NCBI RefSeq assembly: GCF_003073045.1
Contig: NC_037600.1
Span: 16,384,352 to 16,448,351, forward strand
Reading direction: 5' to 3'
Source: Pomacea canaliculata
Lineage: Eukaryota; Mollusca; Gastropoda; Architaenioglossa; Ampullariidae
DNA length: 64,000 nucleotides
The notes below the pieces were generated by a model, which was not told the DNA's origin, did no database searches, and saw only the letters and a list, made by a program, of their open reading frames with translations. Shown one piece after another: positions 1 to 11,275 of the stretch (position 1 is the stretch's first letter; the number at the start of each line of letters is the position of its first letter). The position numbers were made by a program, and so were the translations under genes.

Positions 1-1751
1 CTTTTGGAGGAAATATCTGGAACTCTAACTTTTTATTGTTTAGGGCTAGACCCATTTCAAGGGTGGAAAGTGAGCAACAACAGCAAGGATCCTGACTGTA
101 AACTAAAATGTTAATACAATTCTGTAAAATATACCACAACGTCATCATCATTATACATTAAAGCAGTACCGGTTGAGAATTGTAATTGGCTGTGATTTAG
201 AGGGCATCAATCTGTAGAAGTATGTGAGACTAAAGGGAGAAAAGGATAAGACTTGTGCTTGTCAGTGATGAGAGGCTCAGTTACTAATCAGCAAATAGTC
301 AGAACTTGTGTTTCTAGTACAAGTCACATAAAGACAACATGTTGTGGCATTTGTGCTTTTAAAGACTTGCTTCTGATTACATGTACATCATTAGTGTTAT
401 ACAAGATGTACAACAATATCAAAAACACCAATATTAATAGAAATTATGGAGGAGTTGATCTAAGATTGGGATTGATGATCATATTCTCAGCTGTATAGAC
501 CATAAGACTTTAAAAAATTGTTTATTCTGCCATCTGCAAATGTATATATGTATATGTATGTTTTCATGTTTTATTGTTTAGATGAATATCCCGTTTTGAA
601 TTGTTATCCTTTTGTGTTAGAATTCAGCACTTGTAAGTTCCTTTTTGGTTCCTTTGATTAAATTATTATGCAGCCTTGATAAAACTTTTTTTCAACTACA
701 GTTCATAGAAAATAAGCATTGTGTGAGTATGAAGCATTGACAGCCTAGTAAAAACATAGCACTTAGTTACCTTTCAAAAGTACGTAACTGTATAAAAAGT
801 AAAATTTAAATGTGCATGGGTGCAGGAATGTTCAGATTTTTCAGCCAAACATGAAGTCAGAAAATACCGGGGTAATGTTTTAACAGCTATGCAAGTTAGA
901 AAAATACACTTCCCCTGAAGATCTGACATTTTCCCAGGGAAGTCATTTATTTCAGACTTTCCCAGAACTATTTCATGCACTTTAAATGTAACACACATTT
1001 GTGCTCTACGTTTTCTTGGTATAATTTGCTTTTTTCTTGCTTTTCCGATGGGTTGAAAAGCTGGCATATTTCTGACAGCATGTTCCTCATGTTAACATCA
1101 TCAGCACCACTTTTGACATGTGGCACCATTGCAGTCAGTGTGTCATGTCTGACATCATCTCATTTAAATTCTTGGGGAGCGACACATTACATTTTTTCTT
1201 GTCTCTTAAAAAGCTCTTCAGTGTTGTGGTGCATGCTTTTACTCAGACTTCATGTCGATTAGCTTGCATGCAGCTTGTTTGCAGTTTTAGATAAGTGCAT
1301 GCTTTTTTATATAATATATATATTATAAATTTGAATTGGTGGTGATGTATTTTATCAGAACAATTTTGATTTGTATCTAGTTAAAATATTGAAAGTGAAT
1401 TTTAAACTTTCATACATTTATATGTTACCCTGATTTCTTACATAATCATTAGCAGCTATGTTTTTATAAAAGACTTAAACACTCAAGGAGAAGGCTGTTA
1501 AGGTTTTGGATTTGCAGAAAAGGTTTGAGAGATGGGGAAACAAAATAATCTGCAGAAGAGTGTGCATGGAATGATTGAAACTATTTCTGTACTCGTGTAA
1601 TACTTTAAGTAAACAAAATGATGGCTATATTTAACAGTTTAGGCATTGAAAGATTCCTGGTAATGGTTCTTGTTGTTCTTTGCTTACAGAAGCACTTAAC
1701 TTGGTTTTCAGTTTCCTTATTTTCAGAATGGTGATAATATTATATTTACAG
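1..1751 (+). other. Intron of the STXBP1-like gene (no exon recognised)
   Basis: This AT-rich stretch precedes the first recognisable STXBP1 exon. I find no segment resembling the upstream Munc18 region and no long open frame with coding character. It is most simply the intron upstream of the exon that begins at 1752. A short AT-alternating run lies near 1310-1325. A small upstream exon cannot be excluded by eye. Confidence 0.6.
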
Positions 1752-3367
1752 GGAAGTCGAAGAAAGTACCACCAGCCATACCAGACATTCAACCGGCGGG
1801 AACGATCTTCAGAGCACACCTACCAGATGTCACGATGGACACCATACATTAAGGACATCATGGAGGTGAGTGGTGGTGTTTGAGATGAATTTCATTATGT
1901 AGTAAGAGTGATCATTATCATTACCAGACCACAGTAGCTTTTGTTTTTGTTTATTATTGGACATTGTAGGTACCTTTTGTCATGACATGGTCACATTTTA
2001 GATTTATTATCTATTTTTAGATGTTGTTTTTAGACCATTTAGAGCTCAATACACCCATGTTGAATGAAATATTCTATAGCTCATTTGCATCATACACTAA
2101 TGTTGAATGTATGGATATGATTGTCTGCTGTAAGCTTACAGAAAAAGTATGGAAGGCATTTTGGGGGGTGTGGTACCAGAGTTTTTCACAAAGAAATGGA
2201 AATGAATATTTGTAATTTTGACAATATTTAGCAAACCTTTTCACAAAATTTAACTTGTGTCTTGGATATGAAAATGGTGCTTAAAGAAAGTCAGTAACTT
2301 TACAAGCATATAAATTTTATCACACTTGTGTCATGGGTGAGCCTTTTTTCAGGATGCTATTGAAGATCGTCTGGATGTCAAACACTTCCCGTACTTGTCT
2401 GGAGGTGCCTCAGCTCGGCCTTTCATGCCAGGACCACGCAGGTAAACCCTTCAGTAGCGCACCTTCCTTGTAGTTTTCCAATTTGACACATTTCTAGGAG
2501 TGACTTTCGCTGGGCATTGCATCCCAATTGTCCAATCCCAATTTGTTTTCATCTCTAATTTTTGAGGAGAAAAATTTAAATGGAATGAAAATCACTTCCT
2601 TACTAGGCAAGTTGATATGAAGACAAACTTCATTCTGCTGATAGTGTCACCTCTTTGAGTAAACAAGTGCCTTGTGGTGTTTGTACTTTCTGAAATGTTG
2701 CTGAAATCAATAAGAACATATTGAGAACTTGCTCATGAAGACTTGGATGATCTGCAAACAGTGCTCGCTATGGTCAGTGGCACCAAGAGAAGGGTAAAGC
2801 TAGCTACAAAAGCTGCCCTCGCCTCATCATTTTTATCATCGGAGGCCTCACCTACAGTGAAATGAGATGTGCATACACAGTCACACAGGCAGTGAAAAAC
2901 TGGGAAGTTCTGATAGGTAAGCTTTTTAATTTTCCATCCGTTTTGCTTCTTCATCCCAATCCTGCTCCACCAACACCTATCTTATGTTTATCTTCAAGCA
3001 CATCATCTTTGACATGGACATTATGAAAAGTCTAATGGATACAAGCAACTGAGTTAACTGTTGTGTCACCATTGTATGTTGGGAAATATGTACAGCTCAC
3101 TTTAAGCATCATCCTTTTTTCACATCTTCCTCCAGAAAAAAACCTGATCATAGAAAATATAAGAAACTTAACAATTCTTTAGCTGTCACTAGTCCAGTTG
3201 TCTTAAGCTTATCAGATGCAGTTTACTTGTTGAAGACTACAACATGTTGTGTTTCAAAGTACAAAGTTTGTGGTCATAATCCAAGCTTTTCTTTTGCAGG
3301 TGCCACTCATATTTTGACACCAGAAGGTTTTCTTGGTGATCTTCGCAGTCTTAGCTCTAGCAGCTAG
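1752..3367 (+). CDS. STXBP1: Syntaxin-binding protein 1 / Munc18 (unc-18), C-terminal part
   Basis: Four exons are visible: 1752-1865, 2353-2441, 2762-2916 and 3300-3367, ending in TAG. All introns are GT-AG and the phases join cleanly, giving the last 141 residues. Munc18 clamps syntaxin and the SNARE bundle during synaptic vesicle fusion on the cytoplasmic face of the plasma membrane. The translation contains [20 protein letters not shown], then a [20 protein letters not shown] strand-turn-helix and [14 protein letters not shown] near the end. These are the conserved C-terminal domain 3 landmarks of Sec1/Munc18 proteins, and the match to STXBP1 is closer than to Sly1 or Vps33. A serine run closes the protein. 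The N-terminal three-quarters lies left of the window. The gene converges tail-to-tail with RPL7A. The family assignment is secure; the neuronal role is inferred from the family. Confidence 0.95.
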
Positions 3368-6300
3368 ACTTCATGACTAATTATTTGATTTAATGCTGAC
3401 AAACTAATCATCACATCAATTGGGACCAACATCTACCCCTTCTGTGCCGGGATGATTGTCTGTAAACATCTTTTGCTATTCACATCTATGTGCACCTAGT
3501 TCACTTGAGTTCGAACAATTTTTACTTTTATTGTTTGTGATCAAAGCCGCAAAGCATACAGCTATGTTCCTAATCGGTATGTGCAATATGGCAAGGCCAA
3601 TGTGTTACTGTAAAAAAAAAATGTGTAGACTGTCATTTCTATATGCTGTTTACTGCTGTATTTAGCTTTGATAAAGATATTATGTTTTGTCAATGTTTTT
3701 ATGAGTGGAAATACAGTTTCATTAGTGTAAATATTTATAGAAGATTTTAATTGATAATGATTTGGTTTTGACTATGTAAAAGTACATACCACTTATAATA
3801 CTGTCAAAACATGGTATCTGAGCCCCTCTCATTCAGAAAATAGTTACAATTACATTCGGTTAACATGAGGCCTGTTCAGATTGTTCACTCCCCCTGAATA
3901 ACACCTTTCAATCAGAATTGTCAGCATAATATATATAGGAAATAAATGGTAGTTTATTTATAAATAACCACTGACTAAATAAGTAAATAAGATGGTAATG
4001 ATGTCATTCAAAACTTCATATACACTATACATATCCATTGCACAGATGAACACACAACCTCAATTACATAACAGAATAGTGAATTTTTATAGATTTTTAG
4101 ACCCCTTTTTCATAAAGTTGAACCTACTGGTTCAAGTGGTATTAAAAACCAATGTGTGAAACAAAAAAACAAAAAATAGATACAAAGGATTCTGATACCC
4201 AGGTTTGACAGTATTTTTCTGTGGGTAATTGTGCTGGATATTTTTTCCAGCTTGTTTTGAGGCTTGTCTCTTAACAACAGACTGAATGCCGCTAATGTAT
4301 GCACATTTTAAGATAGGTTGAGAAATTTCCCAGATGTCAGACACAAGTGCTGTATGTTTACAACTGTGATTCTTTTGCTACCGTTGAGCAGTTTAGTAAT
4401 TTACACTTTTGGAGCACATATTGCTAAAGCAGGATATATCTGATGCACTGAAGTGGATCTCTTAAAGCTGCTGTTCAGCACAGCAATGGTAAAATCTTTG
4501 TAAATATATCATGGCTCCCTTCATTCAGAAAGATTAAAAGCTAATCTGTGTTCATGTCAAATAGCGAGTTTTTTTCTTTATGCAAAGTTTGATACAAGAT
4601 ATTTTTAATTCTTATGATGGAGGCATATATTGTGATGACATGACGTTTTTCTCATGCTGTTGTTTTGTATTATGGAAATTGTTCCAAATTATGCAGATCA
4701 GTTTAGAGTTAAGTTTGTAAGCTTTCCTCTGTTAAAGATTGCTTTTTTTTTTAACCTTCTTTTTTGTATTGAGAGGGGAAAAAACCTTTCATTAGCTTAC
4801 CCCCAACATCGCTCTCAGCAGATCAAACTGGTGATAAATGTGTTAAGATGGTCATTGTTCACCCGATCAACAAACAACTTTCTGCTTGAAAGGAATGTGG
4901 AAGCTCATCAGTCTTAAAAAGTATTCAGCTGAAAGCAGATCGTTTGAAACACTTAAGCAGTTTTGCATTTCAGGTGTTGTACAAGCAGAAGACTTGATAA
5001 AATGAAAAACCACTCGACCAAAATTCGAAACATAGAGTCCACTGTTAAGCATGGTGCTTCAGCAATATTTGTATATGTGCACAGAACACTTTTTAGAATT
5101 TTTAGGTGTTGCAAGTCCTTGTGCATAGTGTCTTATTCACTTTTCAAGGTTATTAGGCAAAACAAAAGTACAAAAAAAGCAAAGGGTTTTTTTTCCATTT
5201 TAAAGAATGCCGTAGTGTACCTAGTGAAGGAGCTGTATTTTTTTAAATGTAAATAAGAAAATTATTTGTTTGCTGTGGTGGGTGATGTATAGAATGTGAT
5301 GAATGCCCCTTATGGTGACTGCTTATCAAGGTGGTGTTGTCAGACCACGGACGTGGAAAGGTGGACTGCTGTCTGCCGAGGCCAACGCTTAGCCTCTTGT
5401 GAAGTTCTCCACTGTTAGTCTCAGCGAGCCTAAACAATGTGACTAAACCATAAGCTTTGTACACACCTGCCTCTTCTAGTAGTTAATCTGAAATGTGAAG
5501 CCTGCCTCGTTTTAGTTAACTGGAACAAAATTATCTGCTGGCAGTCCAGTAATAAACGTTCGTGGCCATTCCATCACCTTGTCAGGCTAGTTACTACACC
5601 AGCTAGGTTTCCAGCAAGGTCGCATCTTTTAAACCAATCAAAAGCACATGACTTAATTTCAGGGTTGAAGAAATTAAGTTTACTTCTGTTAAACTATTCC
5701 ATGTTTTATCAATTGTAATAAATGGTCCAGTTTATTAACCTAGTCCTGTTTGCTGAGCATCGTATAGTCACAATGTCAGGTCCCTATGATGTGCCACCAC
5801 TTCATGACAAAGGTTGAGAACCCCTTGCCAGTGAAGGTCAATGCATGCCTTCATTTGCTAATAATCATTATTCTCCCTAGCACACATCTGCTTGTTTGTA
5901 ATAACTTTTGATGTATCTCTTCCAAGCACATTGTATTGACATTCCCCTCAAATGTTTTGGATAGCGGAGTTATAATCTCGGTTCACCCATTCAGAAGTAA
6001 CAATATCTCTGAACCTATGCAGCCGATTTAACACCATTAAATAAAGCTGGAAATCCCAGACCCACACTACAGGAGTGTATTACTGTGTATTCTTTGTGGC
6101 TGATTAATAAAATCTTTGTTATTGTATGGTGTGTTGCAAAGAAAGCCAACATGTAGACTGTAAGTAGAAGCACCGAGGCCACTGCAATGATGCATGTACC
6201 TATTCTTAATGTGGAGATGTTTGTGCTCTTATCAAAGGGATAGACAGCAGTCCTTTATAATTTTAGTTTCAGTACCATTTCATCCTATGGCCAGAACCAG

Positions 6301-7012
6301 CTGAAACCTATTCATTGGATCACCAGTCCTGGTCATTGGGGAGGAACTAGATGTAGCTGACTAGGTTTCTGCTGTGGGCAGCCAGAACCGGATGTTTTCT
6401 TCAGTCCCCTTTTTTTTTCGCCAGCAGTTTTGTCAAACTTACCTAGGCGTTCAACCTCCAGGATTTTATGTCATTCATTAGTTCTTTCAAAATATCTATC
6501 AGACCTAGTTAAAAGATGAATTGAAACCTACTCGATCAACCACAAACTGTAGCTGATTTGGTGTTTTACACCGTGCCAGCAACTGAGGCTATATTTTGGC
6601 AAGGCATTGTTAGCTACAAAGTCTTTTTAATTCAGATTTCCAGTGAATCAAGATTTTTTTCTGTTTAAAAAATTGAGCAACCTGATGATGATTGGCGTTT
6701 TCTTGAACATGACTGAATACTTTTGAACAGAACTGTAATTAGCACTTTAGGTTTGATGTTTAATCCCAAAAATGTGCGCAAGGTATGAAGTAGTTTACCT
6801 ATCGTATGCATACTAATTGCTCATGCTCATAATCTATTGGAGACATGAATCTATTGAAGCCAACAGAGGCAGGATTAACCCTAATTCACAGCAATGTAGC
6901 TAAGATATTCATTCACACTCTTTCTGCTCCACAATGAACACAAGTATTTTCACCAAGAACTGTATTTCTCTGGAAGTCAATGCACAACAGAGTTATTGAG
7001 CACAAAGGCTGA
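3368..7012. other. STXBP1 3' UTR and convergent spacer to RPL7A
   Basis: No coding exon is recognisable here. The left part is presumably a long STXBP1 3' UTR; AATAAA-type words occur, for example near 3940 and 5711. The right end holds the RPL7A 3' UTR on the minus strand just below 7013. Short open frames in this stretch lack homology and codon bias. A decayed hAT-like end lies near 5800. Confidence 0.55.
5785..5833. repeat. Decayed hAT-like element end
   Basis: The segment AAAGGTTGAGAACCCCTTG matches the usual inner and outer bases of hAT-type terminal repeats (CAGGGGTTCTCAACC in reverse complement). No partner end or 8 bp target duplication could be defined, so the boundaries are approximate. 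Confidence 0.35.
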
Positions 7013-10000
7013 TTATCCCATCTTTTGTGCCAGCTCCCGTGCCTTGGCCTTCTCCAGTTTACTGATACGAGCTTGTGACTTGGCACCCATAACTCCACCA
7101 CCCCAGTGCCGGCGGATCTGCAAATATAAATCAGAAATACATATTACGTTTTGCAAAACGATTTCTGCTCCTGGGAATTGTTCAACTAGGAATGTGTTGT
7201 TCAGACACAGCCAAGGAACCATCACAATCTCTTGGATTCAATGAAATGTATAGTAGTACTCATCACCACAACACAAGTAGTTTACCAAGTGTACTATCAC
7301 TTGGCAAAGAGCAATGTTTAACACTGCTGGCCATCTACAGCAACAAAAAGAAAATTTTACCTCGTCTGCGCGATCGTTGAAGTTGGTTTTGACAGCTTCA
7401 GTAAGTTTTGACAAATTAGGCTTGTCCTCTGGGTTGACATTGGCCAGGGCAAGACAGGTAGCAGTTTTGCGGTGCACCACACGACCTAGCCTTGCCTTGC
7501 CTTTAATAATGGCATATGGGACACCCATCTTGCGGCACAAAGCTGGCAGGAAAAGAACAATCTGAAAGTGAAAAATCAAATGAAATAAAATTATTTACTA
7601 ATTGGGGAGATTCATGAAATCTGTAATTCTACCATGTGCTTGCTTACTTTCAGCTTAAGCCATTAACTAAGCAATGCAAATACTGATCTGGAAAAATATT
7701 CATGTCACAAATGAAAGTATAGTACAATAAAGTGACAAGCTCAGAGATCTAGGTGGTAGATTTTTGTGCTTCATGGTCCATCAGATAGCAAATATCCATT
7801 CACATCATTGCAGTGTCACTTTCCCAGCAATCTGCAGCAAGTTTTGTGTTTATTAAAATACAGATGACCTTGACAGTGACTACTTTATTTTTCACATCAG
7901 CAATACTCAATACTAAAAAACCTAAAAATGTGAAACATGGAACCTGATCAATTTGTTATAAATCTTGGCATTCTACTGGTGAAAATATGTAATAAGAACT
8001 GCATTTGACAAGCATTAAGATGTTATACTCACAAAGGTAAGCCACAGCCCACAAAGATAAAAAAGCCTGGTTACAAGCAATATTAGCCCTAAAACCCATT
8101 TGATGTTTACCAAGTTGCTCAGTTTTAAAAAGCTCTATTATAAACATCACTTTTATCAGGGTAAAGTATCATCACAGCAACTCAACATTTTTAACAGCAG
8201 TAAGTGGCAAGAATTAGCCAGCAGCGTTCAGCTTTGCCTATCAGGTCAGAGACCAAGAACTTCTATCAAAAAGCAAAGGAAACAAGCTTCCTTGTGAACA
8301 AGGCTAGGCCTCTGCATGTGTATACAGTGGATGGGTGCACATTGGGCCTTAGGTGGGCCAAACTCATGGCTGATCTAAATGAGCAATTAGTGTTTGTAAC
8401 CATACATGCTTTTTTTCTTGTAAACAAAATTGTCTTGCACAAAAATCTAACTGCTCTTCCATGATACTGTCTATAATATACTGTGTGGGGAAAGTGCAGA
8501 AATGCACAGGATAATGAAAGAGGTAGTCATCATGTCCATGAAAAAGAATGGTCAGTCGTTATCCATAAAAATAAAACAGCTCTAACACAGGTCTAGTTAC
8601 AAACAATAGTAATTAATTTTTTGTTGTAACTTCTACCATGTTGCTCAGATTTAAAAAGCTCTTTGTATTAACATCATTATGATCAAGGTTTAAAGTATCA
8701 TCACTGCAACATCAGAAAACTAGTCATACATCCTTTCATGGCAAACTCTAAGGTCACGATACTCAAAAAGTGGGACGTGAAGGTGGACAATTTTTTAATG
8801 TTTCTTATACCGGTATTAGTGAAATTAGCTGACATTGCTGGCTAAGAGGGGCGCGTGGACGTACCTTTGTTCATCAAGGGGGCATTACAACTAAAAGGTT
8901 GAGAACAACTGCTCTAAGGGAAATAAACAGCCGAAATGTCAGCCACAATACAAAAAAACCACAAATGGCTATCTTCTCAGAAATCTTTAAAGAACCAAAA
9001 TGTTGCCAAGTCTTGAAAACATTAGATTTATCTTAACAGTGTTTGCTCAGAAAAAGAATGTCAAAGTAGGTGTCTTCATCAATATCAGGTGAAGAAATTC
9101 ATTTTGCATCACTGCAAACCATTTCTATGTGTAACTAAAAAAGGCTTACAGAGTATGTTTGGGATGAACATCTAACAATCCTTTCTCTGACTAGATGATA
9201 AAAATGTAACAGAACTACTCTACAGATCCCAACTGACCAGTAAATAATGCATGAATAGAAATGTTCTCATGGATCGACATAAAGTCCACATTAAAAAAAA
9301 AACACCCACAGAAGTCTGAACTGTTATTTCTGAACCCCTACAAGGCTTCCGGATAATCCAACAGTCAATCGAAATTCTTAATGGCATCGCCTAGGTTTAC
9401 TTACATTAAATGCTATATTGACCAGTTTGCTCAGAAAAAAAGTATGTCAAAGAAATGTCTTCATGTGCTTCAGGTGAAGAAATTCAATTTACATCACAGC
9501 AAACTGCCACAAACACATCTCACCATTTCAATTAGGCTTATTATCTCTCTCCCCGACCCCCCCAAAAAAAAACAGCTCACACAAAGTACTGACAAGATGT
9601 AAAATGATTTAGCAATAGGGGAAAAAAAAATCTACATACAACAGTTTTTACCTTTAATGAGTTAAACACACTAATGCACAAATCTGGAAGGCGTTAAATG
9701 CCCAGTGACAATTATTCCTAAAATGCTTTTCAGATCACAGACAAAATTGTTAGTGTTTAATTTTCCCCACAAGCATACAAGAAAGTAGCATTTAATTTTA
9801 GCATTTGTCACTGTACAAGTAACAAGTGCTAAGAATATGAATATTCAGGTGTCTAAATTGACATGAAGGAGAGCATATTTCTGTTGCAGTCCTAAGCTCC
9901 TCGAGGAGTGGCAAGAAACAAATTTCAACAACTTTACATTTATCATAAAACATTAGAATAAAAGTGACAGAGGCTCAGAGATCTAGGTGGTAGATTTGCA

Positions 10001-11275
10001 AGGTCATAGTATGTCAGACAATTATCAGTCATCATCACTGCCCTGCCACTTTTTCTTGCTGAAAAAATTGCGATCAGCCTTACTTCAATGGGATCAACAT
10101 CGTGTGCGATGATGACCAGCTGAGCCTTCTTGGATTCCACTAGTGCAGTAACTGTGTTGACACCAGAGCGCACAACAGGCAGTCGTTTGGTTGGTCGGTC
10201 CTGCTTTCCCTCAACACGCTCCTCTGCTCTCTTTCGCAGTCGTTCCTTCTTCGCCTGCTTTGTCTCAGGTCTATACTTGTCCAACAATCTAAAGATCTGT
10301 GTTGCTGGAAAAATAAATCAAATTGTTAATCAATGGAACTGCCATTAACAATATATATGCATCAATATATGTAGAAGTCATGAAGCATCATTCTTACCCA
10401 ACTGACGATCAGCTGCCATGGAGAACTGGCTGATGGGAGGGGGGACTTTTAGACGCTGATACAGAATTGCCTTCTGTCTCTGGATACGGATGTATTTTGG
10501 CCATCTCACAAAGCGTGACAGGTCCCTCTTGGGCTGGATATCCTGACCTGCGGTTAATAATAAAATAATGTTTATTTAAAGGTGGGCTAAAAGTGCTTTA
10601 CTAAAAAGCAAAACACACAAACATAATAATGGATTCTGGCCTCAAAACAAATAACTGAGAAATAGCCAGATTCTGCTCGAGAACTTCCGGACTGAAACAC
10701 TGGAGGCAACCATCAGCATGCTGGGGTAGTCATAGACTGTTCACAACCAGTAAGGACACATTTAATTCTTTAATGTGATACTAAATGACAAATGTGTAGT
10801 TGCCTGTTGTGTGATTTCTAGAGTTACTGTACAGATGTTTATAAAGTTAATTTTTGACAGGAAGCTTCTGGATACTCACCGATTCCGAAGTTTTTGGGAC
10901 GTTTCTCAAACAGGGGATTAGTCGTTTTTTTGGGCTCAGCCTTTTTACTGATGAAAGGAGCCGCAGCTACCTTTTTCTTCCCCTTCTTAGGCTTCGGCTG
11001 AAATAGAGATTAAATTATAATGTTAATTGTTAAAGCCTAATTCTATGAACATGGAGGTAAATCATTTACACGCGAGTTTCTCTTATGTCGGCAGTAAGAA
11101 CACAACACACAAATCTCTCGATAGAATTCATCCTAACATCATAAATAGTAAAGCACACTAATATAAACTAGCACGACATACTTTAAAAACATGTTAAAAA
11201 AGAAAAATAAATCACGATTGCCTAGAATATCGCAGATATTAATTGGAATTTTTGCAATGTGTGGCTACCTACCAT
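7013..11275 (-). CDS. RPL7A: 60S ribosomal protein L7a (eL8), complete
   Basis: Six coding exons on the minus strand: 11273-11275 (the ATG alone), 10880-10997, 10398-10547, 10084-10304, 7361-7561 and 7013-7117, encoding 265 residues (266 in human). The protein binds rRNA in the large ribosomal subunit and belongs to the eL8/L7Ae family. Visible landmarks are a Lys-rich N-terminus, [20 protein letters not shown], the rRNA-binding core [15 protein letters not shown] joined to [20 protein letters not shown], and a C-terminal [11 protein letters not shown] segment. An initiator codon that sits alone at the end of exon 1, followed directly by GTAGGT, is typical of ribosomal protein genes. A pyrimidine-rich tract (CCTCCTTTTC on the coding strand, about 11289-11298) lies just upstream of the ATG and is a candidate TOP start. 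The 10084/7561 intron is 2,522 bp and hosts six snoRNAs; the last intron hosts a seventh. MED22 is divergent upstream. Confidence 0.97.
7193..7275 (-). ncRNA. Box C/D snoRNA in the last RPL7A intron
   Basis: On the minus strand an 8 bp perfect terminal stem (TGTGTTGT at the 5' side, ACAACACA at the 3' side) brackets a C box GTGATGA and a D box CTGA (plus-strand 7201-7204). The bases before D, CCTTGGCTGTG, are complementary to the 28S rRNA helix sequence CACAGCCAAGG (recalled, not searched). The fifth position upstream of D would place 2'-O-methylation on the second A of CACA. A C'-like TGTGATGG lies between. I cannot name the vertebrate counterpart. Confidence 0.75.
7731..7820 (-). ncRNA. SNORD24: Box C/D snoRNA U24 (SNORD24-like), two-guide copy
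   Basis: C box ATGATGT (7802-7808), D' CTGA (7781-7784) and D box CTGA (7741-7744) are in the right order on the minus strand. A 7 bp outer stem (AGTGACA / TGTCACT) encloses them. The D' guide GGATATTTGCTAT matches vertebrate U24, and the D guide ACCACCTAGATCT differs from the vertebrate form (ACCACCAAGATCG) at the seventh base and the last base. U24 directs 2'-O-methylation of two cytosines in 28S rRNA, and vertebrate U24 is also hosted by RPL7A. The fifth-base rule lands on C at both guides. Confidence 0.92.
8113..8182 (-). ncRNA. SNORD36: Box C/D snoRNA, U36 type targeting 18S rRNA (copy 1)
   Basis: Terminal stem AGTTGC / GCAACT, C box TGATGA (plus-strand 8169-8174), D' CTGA, C' GTGATGT and D box CTGA (8119-8122). 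The D guide contains GAGCTTTTTAA, an 11-base complement of the 18S segment TTAAAAAGCTC. The fifth base before D pairs with the first A of the A run, the site reported for U36 in vertebrates (18S A668, from memory). Vertebrate U36 genes also sit in RPL7A introns. Confidence 0.9.
8638..8712 (-). ncRNA. SNORD36: Box C/D snoRNA, U36 type targeting 18S rRNA (copy 2)
   Basis: Paralogue of the 8113-8182 gene. Its terminal stem is ATGTTGC / GCAACAT, C box TGATGA (8698-8703), C' AATGATGT and D box CTGA (8645-8648). The guide GAGCTTTTTAA is identical and sits at the same distance from D, so the predicted target is the same 18S adenosine. The stem and linker differ, which indicates duplication with only boxes and guide preserved. 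Confidence 0.9.
8750..8920. repeat. hAT-like MITE remnant between snoRNA genes
   Basis: The segment ends with AAAAGGTTGAGAACAACTGC, the same terminal signature as the fragment near 5800. It lies in the RPL7A intron between two snoRNA genes. The left edge is a guess. Confidence 0.3.
9041..9119 (-). ncRNA. SNORD36: Box C/D snoRNA, U36 type targeting 28S rRNA (copy 1)
   Basis: Terminal stem GTTTGC / GCAAAC. C box GTGATGC (last base off consensus), D' CTGA (9085-9088), C' TTGATGA and D box CTGA (9047-9050). The D' guide TGAATTTCTTCAC is complementary to the 28S segment GTGAAGAAATTCA; the fifth base selects the second A of GAA. A further stretch, ACTTTGACA, complements the adjacent 28S TGTCAAAGT, but it is too far from D to act as a second guide. 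Confidence 0.88.
9423..9506 (-). ncRNA. SNORD36: Box C/D snoRNA, U36 type targeting 28S rRNA (copy 2)
   Basis: Paralogue of the 9041-9119 gene, with an 8 bp stem CAGTTTGC / GCAAACTG. C box GTGATGT, D' CTGA (9470-9473) and D box CTGA (9431-9434). The D' guide ATTGAATTTCTTCAC gives 15 bases of complementarity to 28S GTGAAGAAATTCAAT, two more than copy 1. The TTTGACAT segment is also kept. Confidence 0.88.
9963..10050 (-). ncRNA. SNORD24: Box C/D snoRNA, U24 paralogue with a changed D' guide
   Basis: Outer stem AGTGGCAG / CTGTCACT (one G-U pair), C box GTGATGA or overlapping ATGATGA, D' CTGA (10014-10017) and D box CTGA (9975-9978). The D guide ACCACCTAGATCT is identical to the 7731-7820 copy. 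The ATTTGCTAT guide before D' is gone, replaced by a short unrelated ATAATTGT, so only one of the two U24 targets is predicted. It starts 33 bp inside the intron from the 5' splice site. Confidence 0.85.

Noticed and set aside
8521..8560. Additional C/D snoRNA candidate (ATGATGA on the minus strand)
   Set aside because: The only CTGA lies upstream of the C-like box; no D box or terminal stem follows.
10305..10397. snoRNA in the short 93 bp RPL7A intron
   Set aside because: There is an ATGATGC-like word but no CTGA and no closing stem.
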